Source: JAAYAY01 sp964429355
Lineage (GTDB): Bacteria > Planctomycetota > Planctomycetia > Pirellulales > Thermoguttaceae
Assembly (NCBI GenBank): GCA_964429355.1
Contig: CAYSCH010000207.1
Location: 1-16,650 of the forward strand
DNA: 16,650 bases
Direction: 5' to 3'
The notes below the pieces were generated by a model, which saw nothing but the letters and a program-made list of their open reading frames with translations, had not been told where the DNA came from and made no database searches. Shown here in pieces: positions 1 to 7,271 of the stretch; position 1 is the first letter of the stretch; every line of letters starts with the position of its first letter. The position numbers and the translations under genes are program-made.

Positions 1-1
1 C

Positions 2-1246
2 TTGTCTGGCACACAACCAGTAAGAACGCCTGGCAGAACAACAGCGGTGAAATGGAAGGAACAGATCGAAAGCACTCTGGATGACTTCGTTAACAAGACT
101 GGGGCTGAAGCTGCCGTGTTGTATGCGATCCATCCGGTTTCCCTCGAAGTGCGTGTCGAGGTCGCCTGCGGTCCACTGAACCGATTTCGGAAAACGAGGC
201 CGAATATCGAGCGGAGTCCGATCAAAGACGTTGCGCTCGAGGAGGATGAGGTATTCACTGAAGACGCGACTCATCGTCACCGTCGCACAGGTTTCAAGAA
301 GCACCGGTGGCTGCAACTTGCATACGAATACCGGTCATGTCTCGGAGTTCGCGTGCCGGTTTCTGCGGAATGGGCATACTGCCTTTTCGGTTTCCATCGA
401 GAGACTCATCACTTCGACCGTGACAACGATCTCTATATGCTGCATCAAACCGCGAGACAGATTGGCGCCATGTTATACGCTTCCCGTGTTGAGAAGAGGC
501 TTCGCGAAGCGGAACCATATGAATTACTTGGAAGATCTTACGGCAGCATGGCGCATGACTTGCGAACACACCTGTCGTTGGAGCCGGCAGTTCTTGATTT
601 ATTGGAAATACTGGGAAGAACCCACTCACTCAAGGCAGGTGACGTCGGTCGCGCCAAGGAACTGGCATGGTCTCTTCGATTGAAGCTCAGTCAGGCTGCC
701 GACATTGTGCAGACATTCGCCCAGGTCGCTCGCGGCGCGCAAGAAGAACCAGAGCCCATTCGGGTCGTGGACGCGCTCCAATCTTATGTCGGTGATCTTT
801 CCGCGCAGCATCGAATTGTCCAGAAAGAACTCGTCATCACTCCCGGATTCGACCCTGGCATGCAGGTAATTATGCGTCCAAAGGTCCTACGCCAAGTCGT
901 GTACAATCTGATTCTCAACGGAGTGCAACAAATGGACCAGTTCGCTCCTTGTCAATGGGCAGACCGCAATGAGATCGTGGTCGAATTGACGCAAGAGAAT
1001 CGGAACGGAATCGCCTGCGCGTGCGTGAGCGTCCACGATACTGGGCCGGGAATTCATGCGGGCGACTTTGAACGTGTCTTTGAGGACGGATATACCACAA
1101 AGAAGGATGGATTTGGGATGGGGCTGAATATTTGCCGACGAATTCTGGAGCGAGAGTTTCCCAAGATGGAGGTCCCCGCCGTATGGGTGCGTCGTAGTCT
1201 TCTTTTTGTGGGCACGTCTTTTGGGGTGGCATTGCCCGTGTCGTAA
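2..1246 (+). CDS. Soluble sensor histidine kinase, GAF + HisKA-like + HATPase (5' end probably cut by window)
   Basis: The protein is predicted to sense a signal and autophosphorylate on histidine. Residues about 20-160 look like a GAF domain. A dimerisation helix follows with an H-box reading HDLRT, phospho-acceptor His185. The ATP-binding domain shows an N-box Asn around residues 302-306, a G1 box DTGPG from Asp346, and a G2 box GFGMGL from about residue 370. I see no membrane segment, so it is probably cytoplasmic. The first codon is a TTG at the window edge with no visible ribosome site, so the true start may lie upstream. A second kinase gene begins 95 bp downstream on the same strand, followed by a receiver and a hydrolase, which suggests one operon and one phosphorelay. 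Kinase assignment is solid. The signal and the partner receiver are unknown. Confidence 0.85.
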   Translation: MSGTQPVRTPGRTTAVKWKEQIESTLDDFVNKTGAEAAVLYAIHPVSLEVRVEVACGPLNRFRKTRPNIERSPIKDVALEEDEVFTEDATHRHRRTGFKKHRWLQLAYEYRSCLGVRVPVSAEWAYCLFGFHRETHHFDRDNDLYMLHQTARQIGAMLYASRVEKRLREAEPYELLGRSYGSMAHDLRTHLSLEPAVLDLLEILGRTHSLKAGDVGRAKELAWSLRLKLSQAADIVQTFAQVARGAQEEPEPIRVVDALQSYVGDLSAQHRIVQKELVITPGFDPGMQVIMRPKVLRQVVYNLILNGVQQMDQFAPCQWADRNEIVVELTQENRNGIACACVSVHDTGPGIHAGDFERVFEDGYTTKKDGFGMGLNICRRILEREFPKMEVPAVWVRRSLLFVGTSFGVALPVS

Positions 1247-1341
1247 CGAGTGTCTAATGGTCACGCAACGGACTCCGGGACCACGATGACGGGCTCGTCG
1301 GTGTCTGGAATGAACCACTTCTTGGGGGGAAATCGCAACTC

Positions 1342-3903
1342 GTGAAGAACAACAGTATTCTACTCGTTGACGACAGCAAGGCCAATTTGGACCACCTTTA
1401 CCGTGCACTGCGGGATCAGTATAAGGTCACTGTTTGCAGTGCTGGTGAAGAGGCCGTGAACCTCGTCGAGTCGCAACCGGCAGATTACGAGTTTGTCGTA
1501 ATCGATCAACTTCTGGGGGCTGGCATCGACGGCATTGAGACGGCAAAACGAATTGCTGATATCTCGGAGGACGTCTTTATTCTCGTCTTCAGCAACGTTG
1601 CAGCAACCAGTTTGGAGGACCTGGAGAAGGATCGGTATGCGGCCTTCGAAGCAGGTGCGCACCGCTACTTAGAGCGAAAGACAGACGCCGACCCGAGGAT
1701 AACGGTCGAGCAATTCATCGAAGAGATGAGTCAATTGGCACGCCTGCGAGATCGACTGAAGATGTACTATGATGAACGACGTACCGTCCCGTCGTTGGTG
1801 ACGCAGCTTGATCTCGGTGTTGATGTTGTCGATCGCGCATACAAAGTCTGGCTCATGAATAAGGCAATGCGACGCATTAGCGGCCACAGCCCGGGACTGC
1901 CTCGAAACCGGTGCTCGCATTGGCATGGCTACAGGCTCTGCCCATGCCCCGGATGCCTCGTGAACGAGACCTTCCGAACAGGTGAAACCAGAGATCGCAT
2001 GTTTCTGACACCTGTTCGGGGGGGTGAACTTGCTTATATGCACGTTTGGACACAACCAGTAATTGATGAGCAGGGAAAAGCCCTCGTGGCGGGAGATGGT
2101 TTGCCATTGGCAGTCATGGAAACCGTCCATGAACTCTCGGGGCCGGCACTTGCGCAATCCATTCCGTATGACAAGCGAATCAGTGTGATCGCCGGCGCGA
2201 TATATGAGCGACTTCGCGATGGATATGTTCGCATACAGCCGTTCAAGAAAGTCGCGGTTTACTCCGTGAACCCAAGTGAGGAGGCTGGCGCTAAACTGGC
2301 TCTACGTGCAATCGCTGGATATTCTTCTGGGCACAATCAAACAATTGGAGCGCCGTTCGACCCAGCCGTCGTACCAGAGTATGAGGCCGTCCTCACGGAG
2401 GCAATGAACGATGGTGTCGGCGTGTTTTCCGATCAGGGTCACACACATGACCCGATTGACGACACAGCTCTTCGTCAGTGGATCGACTGGTTAATTCTTG
2501 GCAACGACGATACCCCTTTAGCCTTTCTTCGGGTCTCCGGCAGCGAATTGACTGCTGATGATGTCGATTTGCTTCATCCTTATGCTAAAGAGATCGCCCG
2601 AGCAGTAGTCGAGCATCGAGCAAGTAATCACACTGAGGTGACAGGGGAAGCGCAACGCGCCCTGATAGCGATCGACAACCTACTCCAAACCGTCGCTTCT
2701 CCAGAGGGAGCACTTCAGGCGCTTGTTGAAGAGGCCTGTCTATTTACTGAGAGCTATTTAGGACACCTTCGTGAGCGGCGTGGAAATCGAGCACGTTTGG
2801 TTCGCGTGACCGCACGTGGCTACGATGGATATGAACGTGTAGCCCAAGGCGATTGGCCAATAACCCATCGTGCATCCTGGGCTGCCCGCACGATTCTTTC
2901 GGGCGCGGAGCAACATCGCCCGCGAATATCCGATGATGTGTCCGAGATAGCCGACCAGCGCTGTGGTCTGTCCAAAGAGATGCGAATTGTTCTGAAGGAG
3001 GCTAAGAGCTTCTGTTTTGAACCCCTTGTTTTCAACGATATGTGCATTGGAGCACTTGGTTTTCACAGCAAAATGTCTGAAAACTATAGCGAAGGGAAAC
3101 TCTGGTATCTCAGGCAGATTGCTCAACGCGCCGCGTTCGCACTGCACGACCTTCAAATGAAACGAGAGGCTGAAGAACGACTTGAAAATGTCCGGGCCGA
3201 CGTGGTGCAGCTTTTGCTGCACAACATCAATAACCCGCTGGGCGCGATCATGAATTGGATAGGAGCCCTCCGTGGAGAGTTACGGGAGGCCTCGATCCAA
3301 CGCGAGCAGGCGTTGAAAGTTCTCGACCGACTCAGCAACGACTGCAAGAGGATAGGAAAGATAAGAGAAGAATTTGCAGCCTTGTTCCAGCCGTTGGACG
3401 TCCGGCGCAAGTTGACGCCGTTGCATGAAGTAATCGAAGGCTGCGTTCAAGACTTGGTTCCCGCCACGAGTAGTATTAAGTCGAATCTCGACCTGTGTGA
3501 GAGACTGAGTTTGGTGGTTATTGATGCTTTCGTCGTCCGCACTTGCCTGGAAGTACTTATGCAGAACGCAGTTGACGCTATTGATTCGCAGGGTATCGCG
3601 TCAGAAAAGACGGTACGGATCTGCCTTCGAGTCGCAACAAGAGATGAGGCAGCTCATCTGTCCTCGCAACATCGGTGCCTCGCCGTTGAGGTTGTTGATA
3701 GCGGGCCCGGCATATCTGACGCCAAACGTGAGAAACTCTTCCGTATCATAAAAACCGAAAAGCCGCAAGGCATGGGAATCGGGCTGGCTCGGTGCCGGCG
3801 CTTCGCCCGGCTTTCTGGTGGCGACGTTTACTACGACATTACGAACGAGCCTGGAGCCAAGTTCGTGTTGGTCATGCCCTTTGAGCCAAACTCGGAGAAG
3901 TAG
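1342..3903 (+). CDS. Hybrid histidine kinase with N-terminal receiver (REC-PAS-GAF-GAF-HisKA-HATPase)
   Basis: This 853-aa soluble kinase carries its receiver at the N-terminus. The receiver has the acidic pair Asp10/Asp11, phospho-acceptor Asp55 and Lys113. A PAS-like region follows (about 155-260) with a Cys cluster C191, C200, C202, C205 (reading CPCPGC at its end). Two GAF-like stretches follow (about 265-430 and 440-610). The H-box is HNINNPLG with His627. The ATPase domain has Asn742, the DSGPG box from Asp786 and GMGIGL near residue 810. The chosen start is GTG at 1342, with a G-rich run (GGGGGGA) about 11 bp upstream. An upstream ATG at 1310 is in another frame and soon stops. The receiver could accept phosphate from the preceding kinase, and His627 could pass it to the receiver encoded 3 bp downstream. 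Domain order is clear; the direction of phosphate flow is inference. Confidence 0.9.
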   Translation: MKNNSILLVDDSKANLDHLYRALRDQYKVTVCSAGEEAVNLVESQPADYEFVVIDQLLGAGIDGIETAKRIADISEDVFILVFSNVAATSLEDLEKDRYAAFEAGAHRYLERKTDADPRITVEQFIEEMSQLARLRDRLKMYYDERRTVPSLVTQLDLGVDVVDRAYKVWLMNKAMRRISGHSPGLPRNRCSHWHGYRLCPCPGCLVNETFRTGETRDRMFLTPVRGGELAYMHVWTQPVIDEQGKALVAGDGLPLAVMETVHELSGPALAQSIPYDKRISVIAGAIYERLRDGYVRIQPFKKVAVYSVNPSEEAGAKLALRAIAGYSSGHNQTIGAPFDPAVVPEYEAVLTEAMNDGVGVFSDQGHTHDPIDDTALRQWIDWLILGNDDTPLAFLRVSGSELTADDVDLLHPYAKEIARAVVEHRASNHTEVTGEAQRALIAIDNLLQTVASPEGALQALVEEACLFTESYLGHLRERRGNRARLVRVTARGYDGYERVAQGDWPITHRASWAARTILSGAEQHRPRISDDVSEIADQRCGLSKEMRIVLKEAKSFCFEPLVFNDMCIGALGFHSKMSENYSEGKLWYLRQIAQRAAFALHDLQMKREAEERLENVRADVVQLLLHNINNPLGAIMNWIGALRGELREASIQREQALKVLDRLSNDCKRIGKIREEFAALFQPLDVRRKLTPLHEVIEGCVQDLVPATSSIKSNLDLCERLSLVVIDAFVVRTCLEVLMQNAVDAIDSQGIASEKTVRICLRVATRDEAAHLSSQHRCLAVEVVDSGPGISDAKREKLFRIIKTEKPQGMGIGLARCRRFARLSGGDVYYDITNEPGAKFVLVMPFEPNSEK

Positions 3904-3906
3904 ACG

Positions 3907-4449
3907 ATGTGTCGAGTTCTGATTGTTGACGATGACGATTCCTTCCGTGATAGTGCAGGCGTATTGCTTGCTAAGGCGGGCAATACAGTAATCCTTGCGA
4001 ACTCAGAGAAAAGTGCGAGGATATTACTGACTGAGCAAGGCGACGATTTGGATGTTGCTCTAATCGATTTGTTTATGGAGTCAGAGGATTCTGGCCTGAA
4101 GATCCTAAGGTTCATCAAGGAGAGAAACTTTCCCCTTGCGGCAGTTATCGTAACCGGACATGGGAACGAAGAGGCTCGAGTGGCCAGCATTGACGAAGGT
4201 GCCGTCTGCTACGTCACTAAGGGATCGCCGGACCAAGAAGAGCAGATTCGGCTGGCTGTTAAGATGGCTGCGTTGGCGGTCAACGAAAAACGCAAGGCAG
4301 AAGAAGAGAGATGTCAGTTGAAGAGGATACGAGATAGCACAAAGCAGATTCAAGAAGTAATGAACGAGATCCGCAAAAAGGTCGACATTCTGCAAGGTGA
4401 ACTCGAGCGATTGAGCAATNNNNNNNNNNGAGAACGGCGACGGAGATAA
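3907..4449 (+). CDS. Stand-alone response regulator receiver with coiled-coil tail (C-terminus interrupted by gap)
   Basis: The first 120 residues form a CheY-like receiver: an acidic patch VDDDD at 7-11, phospho-acceptor Asp54 in LIDLF, a Thr in the VTGHG segment, and Lys in YVTKG. After it comes a charged, probably coiled-coil segment rich in Lys, Glu and Arg (about 125-170). There is no DNA-binding, cyclase or other recognisable output domain. ATG 3907 lies 3 bp after the stop of the upstream kinase and has a GGAGAAG site inside that gene, so the two are translationally coupled. Ten Ns (4420-4429) fall near the C-terminus. The last five residues and the TAA at 4447-4449 are read after the gap, so the true end and frame are uncertain. 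It probably shuttles phosphate or contacts the downstream hydrolase through the coiled coil. Confidence 0.85.
   Translation: MCRVLIVDDDDSFRDSAGVLLAKAGNTVILANSEKSARILLTEQGDDLDVALIDLFMESEDSGLKILRFIKERNFPLAAVIVTGHGNEEARVASIDEGAVCYVTKGSPDQEEQIRLAVKMAALAVNEKRKAEEERCQLKRIRDSTKQIQEVMNEIRKKVDILQGELERLSNXXXXERRRR
4420..4429. other. Scaffold gap (10 Ns)
   Basis: Ten consecutive Ns interrupt the 3' end of the receiver gene, 25 bp before the GTG of the hydrolase gene. A round number of Ns usually marks a join of estimated or fixed length, so the missing sequence may be longer or shorter. After the gap, the frame beginning at 4430 reads ENGDGDNR and runs without a stop into the hydrolase frame. The 3' end of one gene and the 5' end of the next are therefore both unresolved here. 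Confidence 0.95.
4442..4445 (+). promoter_or_regulatory. Ribosome binding site supporting GTG start at 4454
   Basis: GGAG lies 8 bp upstream of GTG 4454. This is the best evidence for the start of the metallo-hydrolase, because the frame is open further upstream into the gap. Confidence 0.6.
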
Positions 4450-4453
4450 TCGC

Positions 4454-5746
4454 GTGAGCAAAGCTAGCCAGGAACAACTCGATCTGATCAACACCCAGGT
4501 CAAACGTTTCGGCCGGGACATTCAAAGGGCAGCCAAGAGGGCTAAGGTACCGGATCTTTTTGTGAATCGTCTAGACGATGCAGCGCGAGAACAGAATGAG
4601 ATTCGCTTTCTTCGACGCTGGAACTCACATACGCCGATTGTTGCAGGCGACTATGGCGGCGGCTATTTCCTTCGATGGCAACAGCGAGGGACCGTGATCG
4701 ATCCGGGGTGCTCGTTCCTGCACGCATTCTCCCGGTATTCAGAGTACTCGTTTCATGACATCGACATGGTTATTGCCACTCATGATCACGTCGACCACTG
4801 TCAAGATCTCGGCACCCTCGTTAGCCTGCTACGCCAGTTCAATCAGGAACAGGTGCGGACAATGGAACCGCTGCATACCTGGGATATGGTCGTCAGTCAC
4901 GGTGTCTACGACATGTATCAGTCGATTCTTCTCCATCCAGAGAATCGGCTGTTCCTCAATCTCAGGGTTCCCTTGCCGCCCGGCCAAATCAGACAAATGT
5001 GGGAACTGCCTACGCATTTGAAGGAAGTTCTAGCCAACGGTAGGAATGGCAGAACACTACAAATGCACCAAGTTGCACGCCTGCGGTATCACAATCAGCG
5101 AGAGATACGCAAGTCGTATCACTACGATCTGGAATGCACGCGTACTCACCATAAGGAACTCCTCGGAGATCGCACTGGATTCGGGGTCAAGTTCGCGTTA
5201 CATAAGCCTGGGAAATCCAAGACTTGCTGTGTTATTGGGTGTTCGAGTGACACGGCGATCAAGGATGGAAAGTATGGACTGTCGGTTGATGAACTGGTAA
5301 ATGCATGGAAGGAAGATGTAAACCTGCTAGTCTTGCATGTCGGCACAATGGAAACGGCCATCACGAACGCGCAGACCGAGCGACTTTCCCAGCATCTTGG
5401 GTTCCAGGGAGTCTGCGATGTTCTAAGTGCGCTGAAGGAATCGAAAGTTCAGATGGTCGTTCTAGCAGAATGGGGCTATGAGTGCGGCGGTTATGGCAGG
5501 CGAACCCGTTTCTGTGAACTGGTGGAAGACGCTCTTGCGCACGACACAGATCACAAGTACTACTCGATCACCCGGGAGACTCCACGTGAAAACAGCGTGC
5601 CGATCGTCCCATGCGACCTGGGGTTAAGGGTCTCTCTGCCGGAGATTGAACTCTGTAGCCAATCTTCCGGTGCTGAAGAGTTTCTACCGCACCACAAGGT
5701 CCGGGCAATCGAACGGGGGGAGCGATTCGACTACGAACCACGCTGA
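4454..5746 (+). CDS. Metallo-beta-lactamase-fold hydrolase, candidate output of the phosphorelay
   Basis: This 430-aa protein has the MBL-fold metal motif HxHxDH as H110-D-H112-V-D114-H115 (THDHVDHC). Likely further ligands are His232 or His233 (in RTHHKE), Asp266 (in CSSDT) and His295 (in LHVG), spaced as in two-metal members of the fold. The first 45 residues are charged and helical-looking and could dock on the receiver. No signal peptide or membrane segment is visible, so it should act in the cytoplasm. The substrate cannot be told: members of this fold cleave lactams, thioesters, phosphodiesters, nucleic acids and cyclic nucleotides. The region around residues 335-360 (AEWGYECGGYG) is unfamiliar to me. 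It is the last gene of the signalling cassette and the only enzyme in it other than the kinases. It ends 54 bp before the 3' end of a convergent gene. Confidence 0.82.
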   Translation: MSKASQEQLDLINTQVKRFGRDIQRAAKRAKVPDLFVNRLDDAAREQNEIRFLRRWNSHTPIVAGDYGGGYFLRWQQRGTVIDPGCSFLHAFSRYSEYSFHDIDMVIATHDHVDHCQDLGTLVSLLRQFNQEQVRTMEPLHTWDMVVSHGVYDMYQSILLHPENRLFLNLRVPLPPGQIRQMWELPTHLKEVLANGRNGRTLQMHQVARLRYHNQREIRKSYHYDLECTRTHHKELLGDRTGFGVKFALHKPGKSKTCCVIGCSSDTAIKDGKYGLSVDELVNAWKEDVNLLVLHVGTMETAITNAQTERLSQHLGFQGVCDVLSALKESKVQMVVLAEWGYECGGYGRRTRFCELVEDALAHDTDHKYYSITRETPRENSVPIVPCDLGLRVSLPEIELCSQSSGAEEFLPHHKVRAIERGERFDYEPR

Positions 5747-5800
5747 GGTAGTAGCGTGCCCATCAACGTTCGTCCGCTGTCCCTTTTGCCTCGCTCCTTC

Positions 5801-6946
5801 TCAAACCTTCACCCACTTCTCTTCCCGGTGACTCCTCAGAATCGCCTCGCAGAGCCGCACTTCGCGGTGCCCTTCGGCAAAGGTGGGGAAGAGGGGCTTG
5901 GCCGAAAAATCGCCGGCTGCGATGTACTGGTAGAAGGAGCGGAAGCACTGCTTGAAGGCGTCGGGGAAGCCTTCATTATGGCCGCCGGGGTAGTTGGTGA
6001 AACCGCGCGGAAGATCGGCCAGGAGCGACGGATCGCGAGCAAAGCATTCATTGGGCTTGTCGCGGTAACCGATCCAGAGCTCGTTGGGCGTTTCGCTGCT
6101 GAAGGCCACCGAGCATTTGGAGCCGGCGATCTCGTAGCGAAGGGTGTTCTTGCGGCCGGCATTGATCTGCGAGACGTTGAGGCTGCCGCGGGCGCCGTTG
6201 TTGAAGCGGAAGAGGATGCAGCCGTAGTCGTCGGTGGTGATGCTGATCGGCTCGGTGGCGGCGACGGCCGCTTTCTTGCCGGTGAAGGTCTCGACCTCGC
6301 CGGTCGGCCGTTTGCGGATCTTGTGGACCGTGTTCAGGTCGGCGAAGACCGAATCGACTTCCAGCCCGGTGATCGACAGCACCAGGTCCATCCAGTGAGT
6401 GCCGATGTCCGACACGGCCCGAAGTTCTCCACCCTGCTCGGCCAGCACCCGCCAGTTGTAGTCGGTGTCGTAGAGGAGCCAGTCCTGAATATAGCAGCCA
6501 TTGATCGCATAGACCTGGCCCAGGTCGCCCTGAGCGGCCATTGCCCGAGCCTGCAGGTTCATCGGATAGAAACGGATGTTGTAGCACACGGCCGCCGCAA
6601 CGCCGGCCGACTTGGCCAATTCGACCAACTCGCCCGTCTCTTCCGAGTTCATCGCCAGGGGCTTCTCGCACATCACGTGCTTGCCGGCCTGGAGGGCCTT
6701 CTTGGAGAGCGGGTAATGCAGCACGTTGGGCACCGCCAGGTGCACGGCGTTGACCGACTTGTCGGCCAGCACCTCGTCGATGCTCTTGTAGGCCTTCGGC
6801 AAACCGAGCTTTTCCTTGGCCGATTGGGATTCGTTGTCGTCGCAGCCGAGGATCCCGGTCACCGTCACGCCCAGCCGGCGCAACGCCTCGACATGGACCG
6901 GTCCAATGAATCCCGCCCCGACGACTGCTGCTTTCAATTGGTTCAT
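5801..6946 (-). CDS. Gfo/Idh/MocA family NAD(P)-dependent sugar dehydrogenase
   Basis: Members oxidise or reduce a hydroxyl of a sugar or cyclitol using NAD(P). The N-terminus carries a Rossmann dinucleotide motif (VVGAGFIG) at about residues 8-15. The EKP motif follows with Lys95, and the catalytic Asp/His pair of the family is seen as Asp180 and His184 in SDIGTHWMD. The length of 381 aa is normal for the family, and I see no signal peptide. ATG 6946 is supported by a GGAG placed 9 bp upstream on the minus strand. The gene lies downstream of a sugar isomerase on the same strand, separated by 322 bp of repeats, and the two probably belong to one catabolic route. The exact substrate is not readable; inositol, glucose or an aminosugar are all possible. 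Confidence 0.92.
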   Translation of the reverse strand: MNQLKAAVVGAGFIGPVHVEALRRLGVTVTGILGCDDNESQSAKEKLGLPKAYKSIDEVLADKSVNAVHLAVPNVLHYPLSKKALQAGKHVMCEKPLAMNSEETGELVELAKSAGVAAAVCYNIRFYPMNLQARAMAAQGDLGQVYAINGCYIQDWLLYDTDYNWRVLAEQGGELRAVSDIGTHWMDLVLSITGLEVDSVFADLNTVHKIRKRPTGEVETFTGKKAAVAATEPISITTDDYGCILFRFNNGARGSLNVSQINAGRKNTLRYEIAGSKCSVAFSSETPNELWIGYRDKPNECFARDPSLLADLPRGFTNYPGGHNEGFPDAFKQCFRSFYQYIAAGDFSAKPLFPTFAEGHREVRLCEAILRSHREEKWVKV

Positions 6947-6995
6947 TAAGGTCTTCTCCCAAGTGTAAGTGTTTGAATTGCGGGTGCCGCTTGCG

Positions 6996-7271
6996 GTAGC
7001 CGAACTTGCCGGAATCTGGGCGTACAGGGGGCCAAAGTCTGGCGACTTCGGCTACGGAATAAATTCTGGGTAGCCGACTTCGCCAGAATTCGGGCGTCTC
7101 CACAGGGGCCAAAGTCTGGCGACTTCAGCTACGAAATCTCCAAAGTCTGGCGACTTCGGCTACGGGATAAGTTCTGGGTAGCCGAATTCGCCAGAATTTG
7201 GGCGTCTCCACGGGGGGCCAAAGTCTGGCGACTTCGGCTAGGGGTCTCCAAAGTCTGAGCGGGTTCGGCTA
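6996..7271. repeat. Array of eight imperfect ~24-bp palindromic repeat arms
   Basis: Five arms begin CCAAAGTCTGGCGACTTCGG and end in CTAC or CTAG: 7032-7055, 7109-7132, 7140-7163, 7218-7241 and 7248-7271 (the last diverged). Three arms in opposite orientation begin GTAGCCGA: 6996-7019, 7070-7093 and 7178-7201. Adjacent opposite arms could form stem-loops; by hand count 19 of 24 positions pair between 7070-7093 and 7109-7132, and 21 of 24 between 7178-7201 and 7218-7241. No T-tract follows, so they are not simple intrinsic terminators. They resemble REP-type or other dispersed intergenic palindromes. They fill almost the whole interval between the isomerase and the dehydrogenase. Confidence 0.85.
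7056..7271. repeat. Two-copy 108-bp tandem duplication within the palindrome array
   Basis: Copy 1 is 7056-7163 and copy 2 is 7164-7271. Each begins with a GGAATAAATTCTGGG-like sequence and holds one inverted arm followed by two direct arms. The corresponding elements are offset by 108-109 bp (7070 to 7178, 7109 to 7218, 7140 to 7248). The copies have diverged at a number of positions, so the duplication is not recent. Copy 2 ends exactly at the last base, on the plus strand, of the isomerase stop codon. Confidence 0.8.

Noticed and set aside
5756..6949. Long plus-strand frame of 397 codons over the dehydrogenase gene
   Set aside because: It is antisense to a gene with clear Gfo/Idh/MocA motifs; such open antisense frames are expected in GC-rich coding DNA, and its translation shows no family motifs.
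6048..7112. Minus-strand frame of 354 codons overlapping the dehydrogenase in another frame
   Set aside because: It is rich in Arg and Gln with no domain, begins in the repeat array, and is a frame shadow of the real gene.
6996..7271. Possible CRISPR array
   Set aside because: The repeats alternate in orientation and are diverged, with short irregular intervals that are themselves duplicated; there are no unique spacers and no cas genes.
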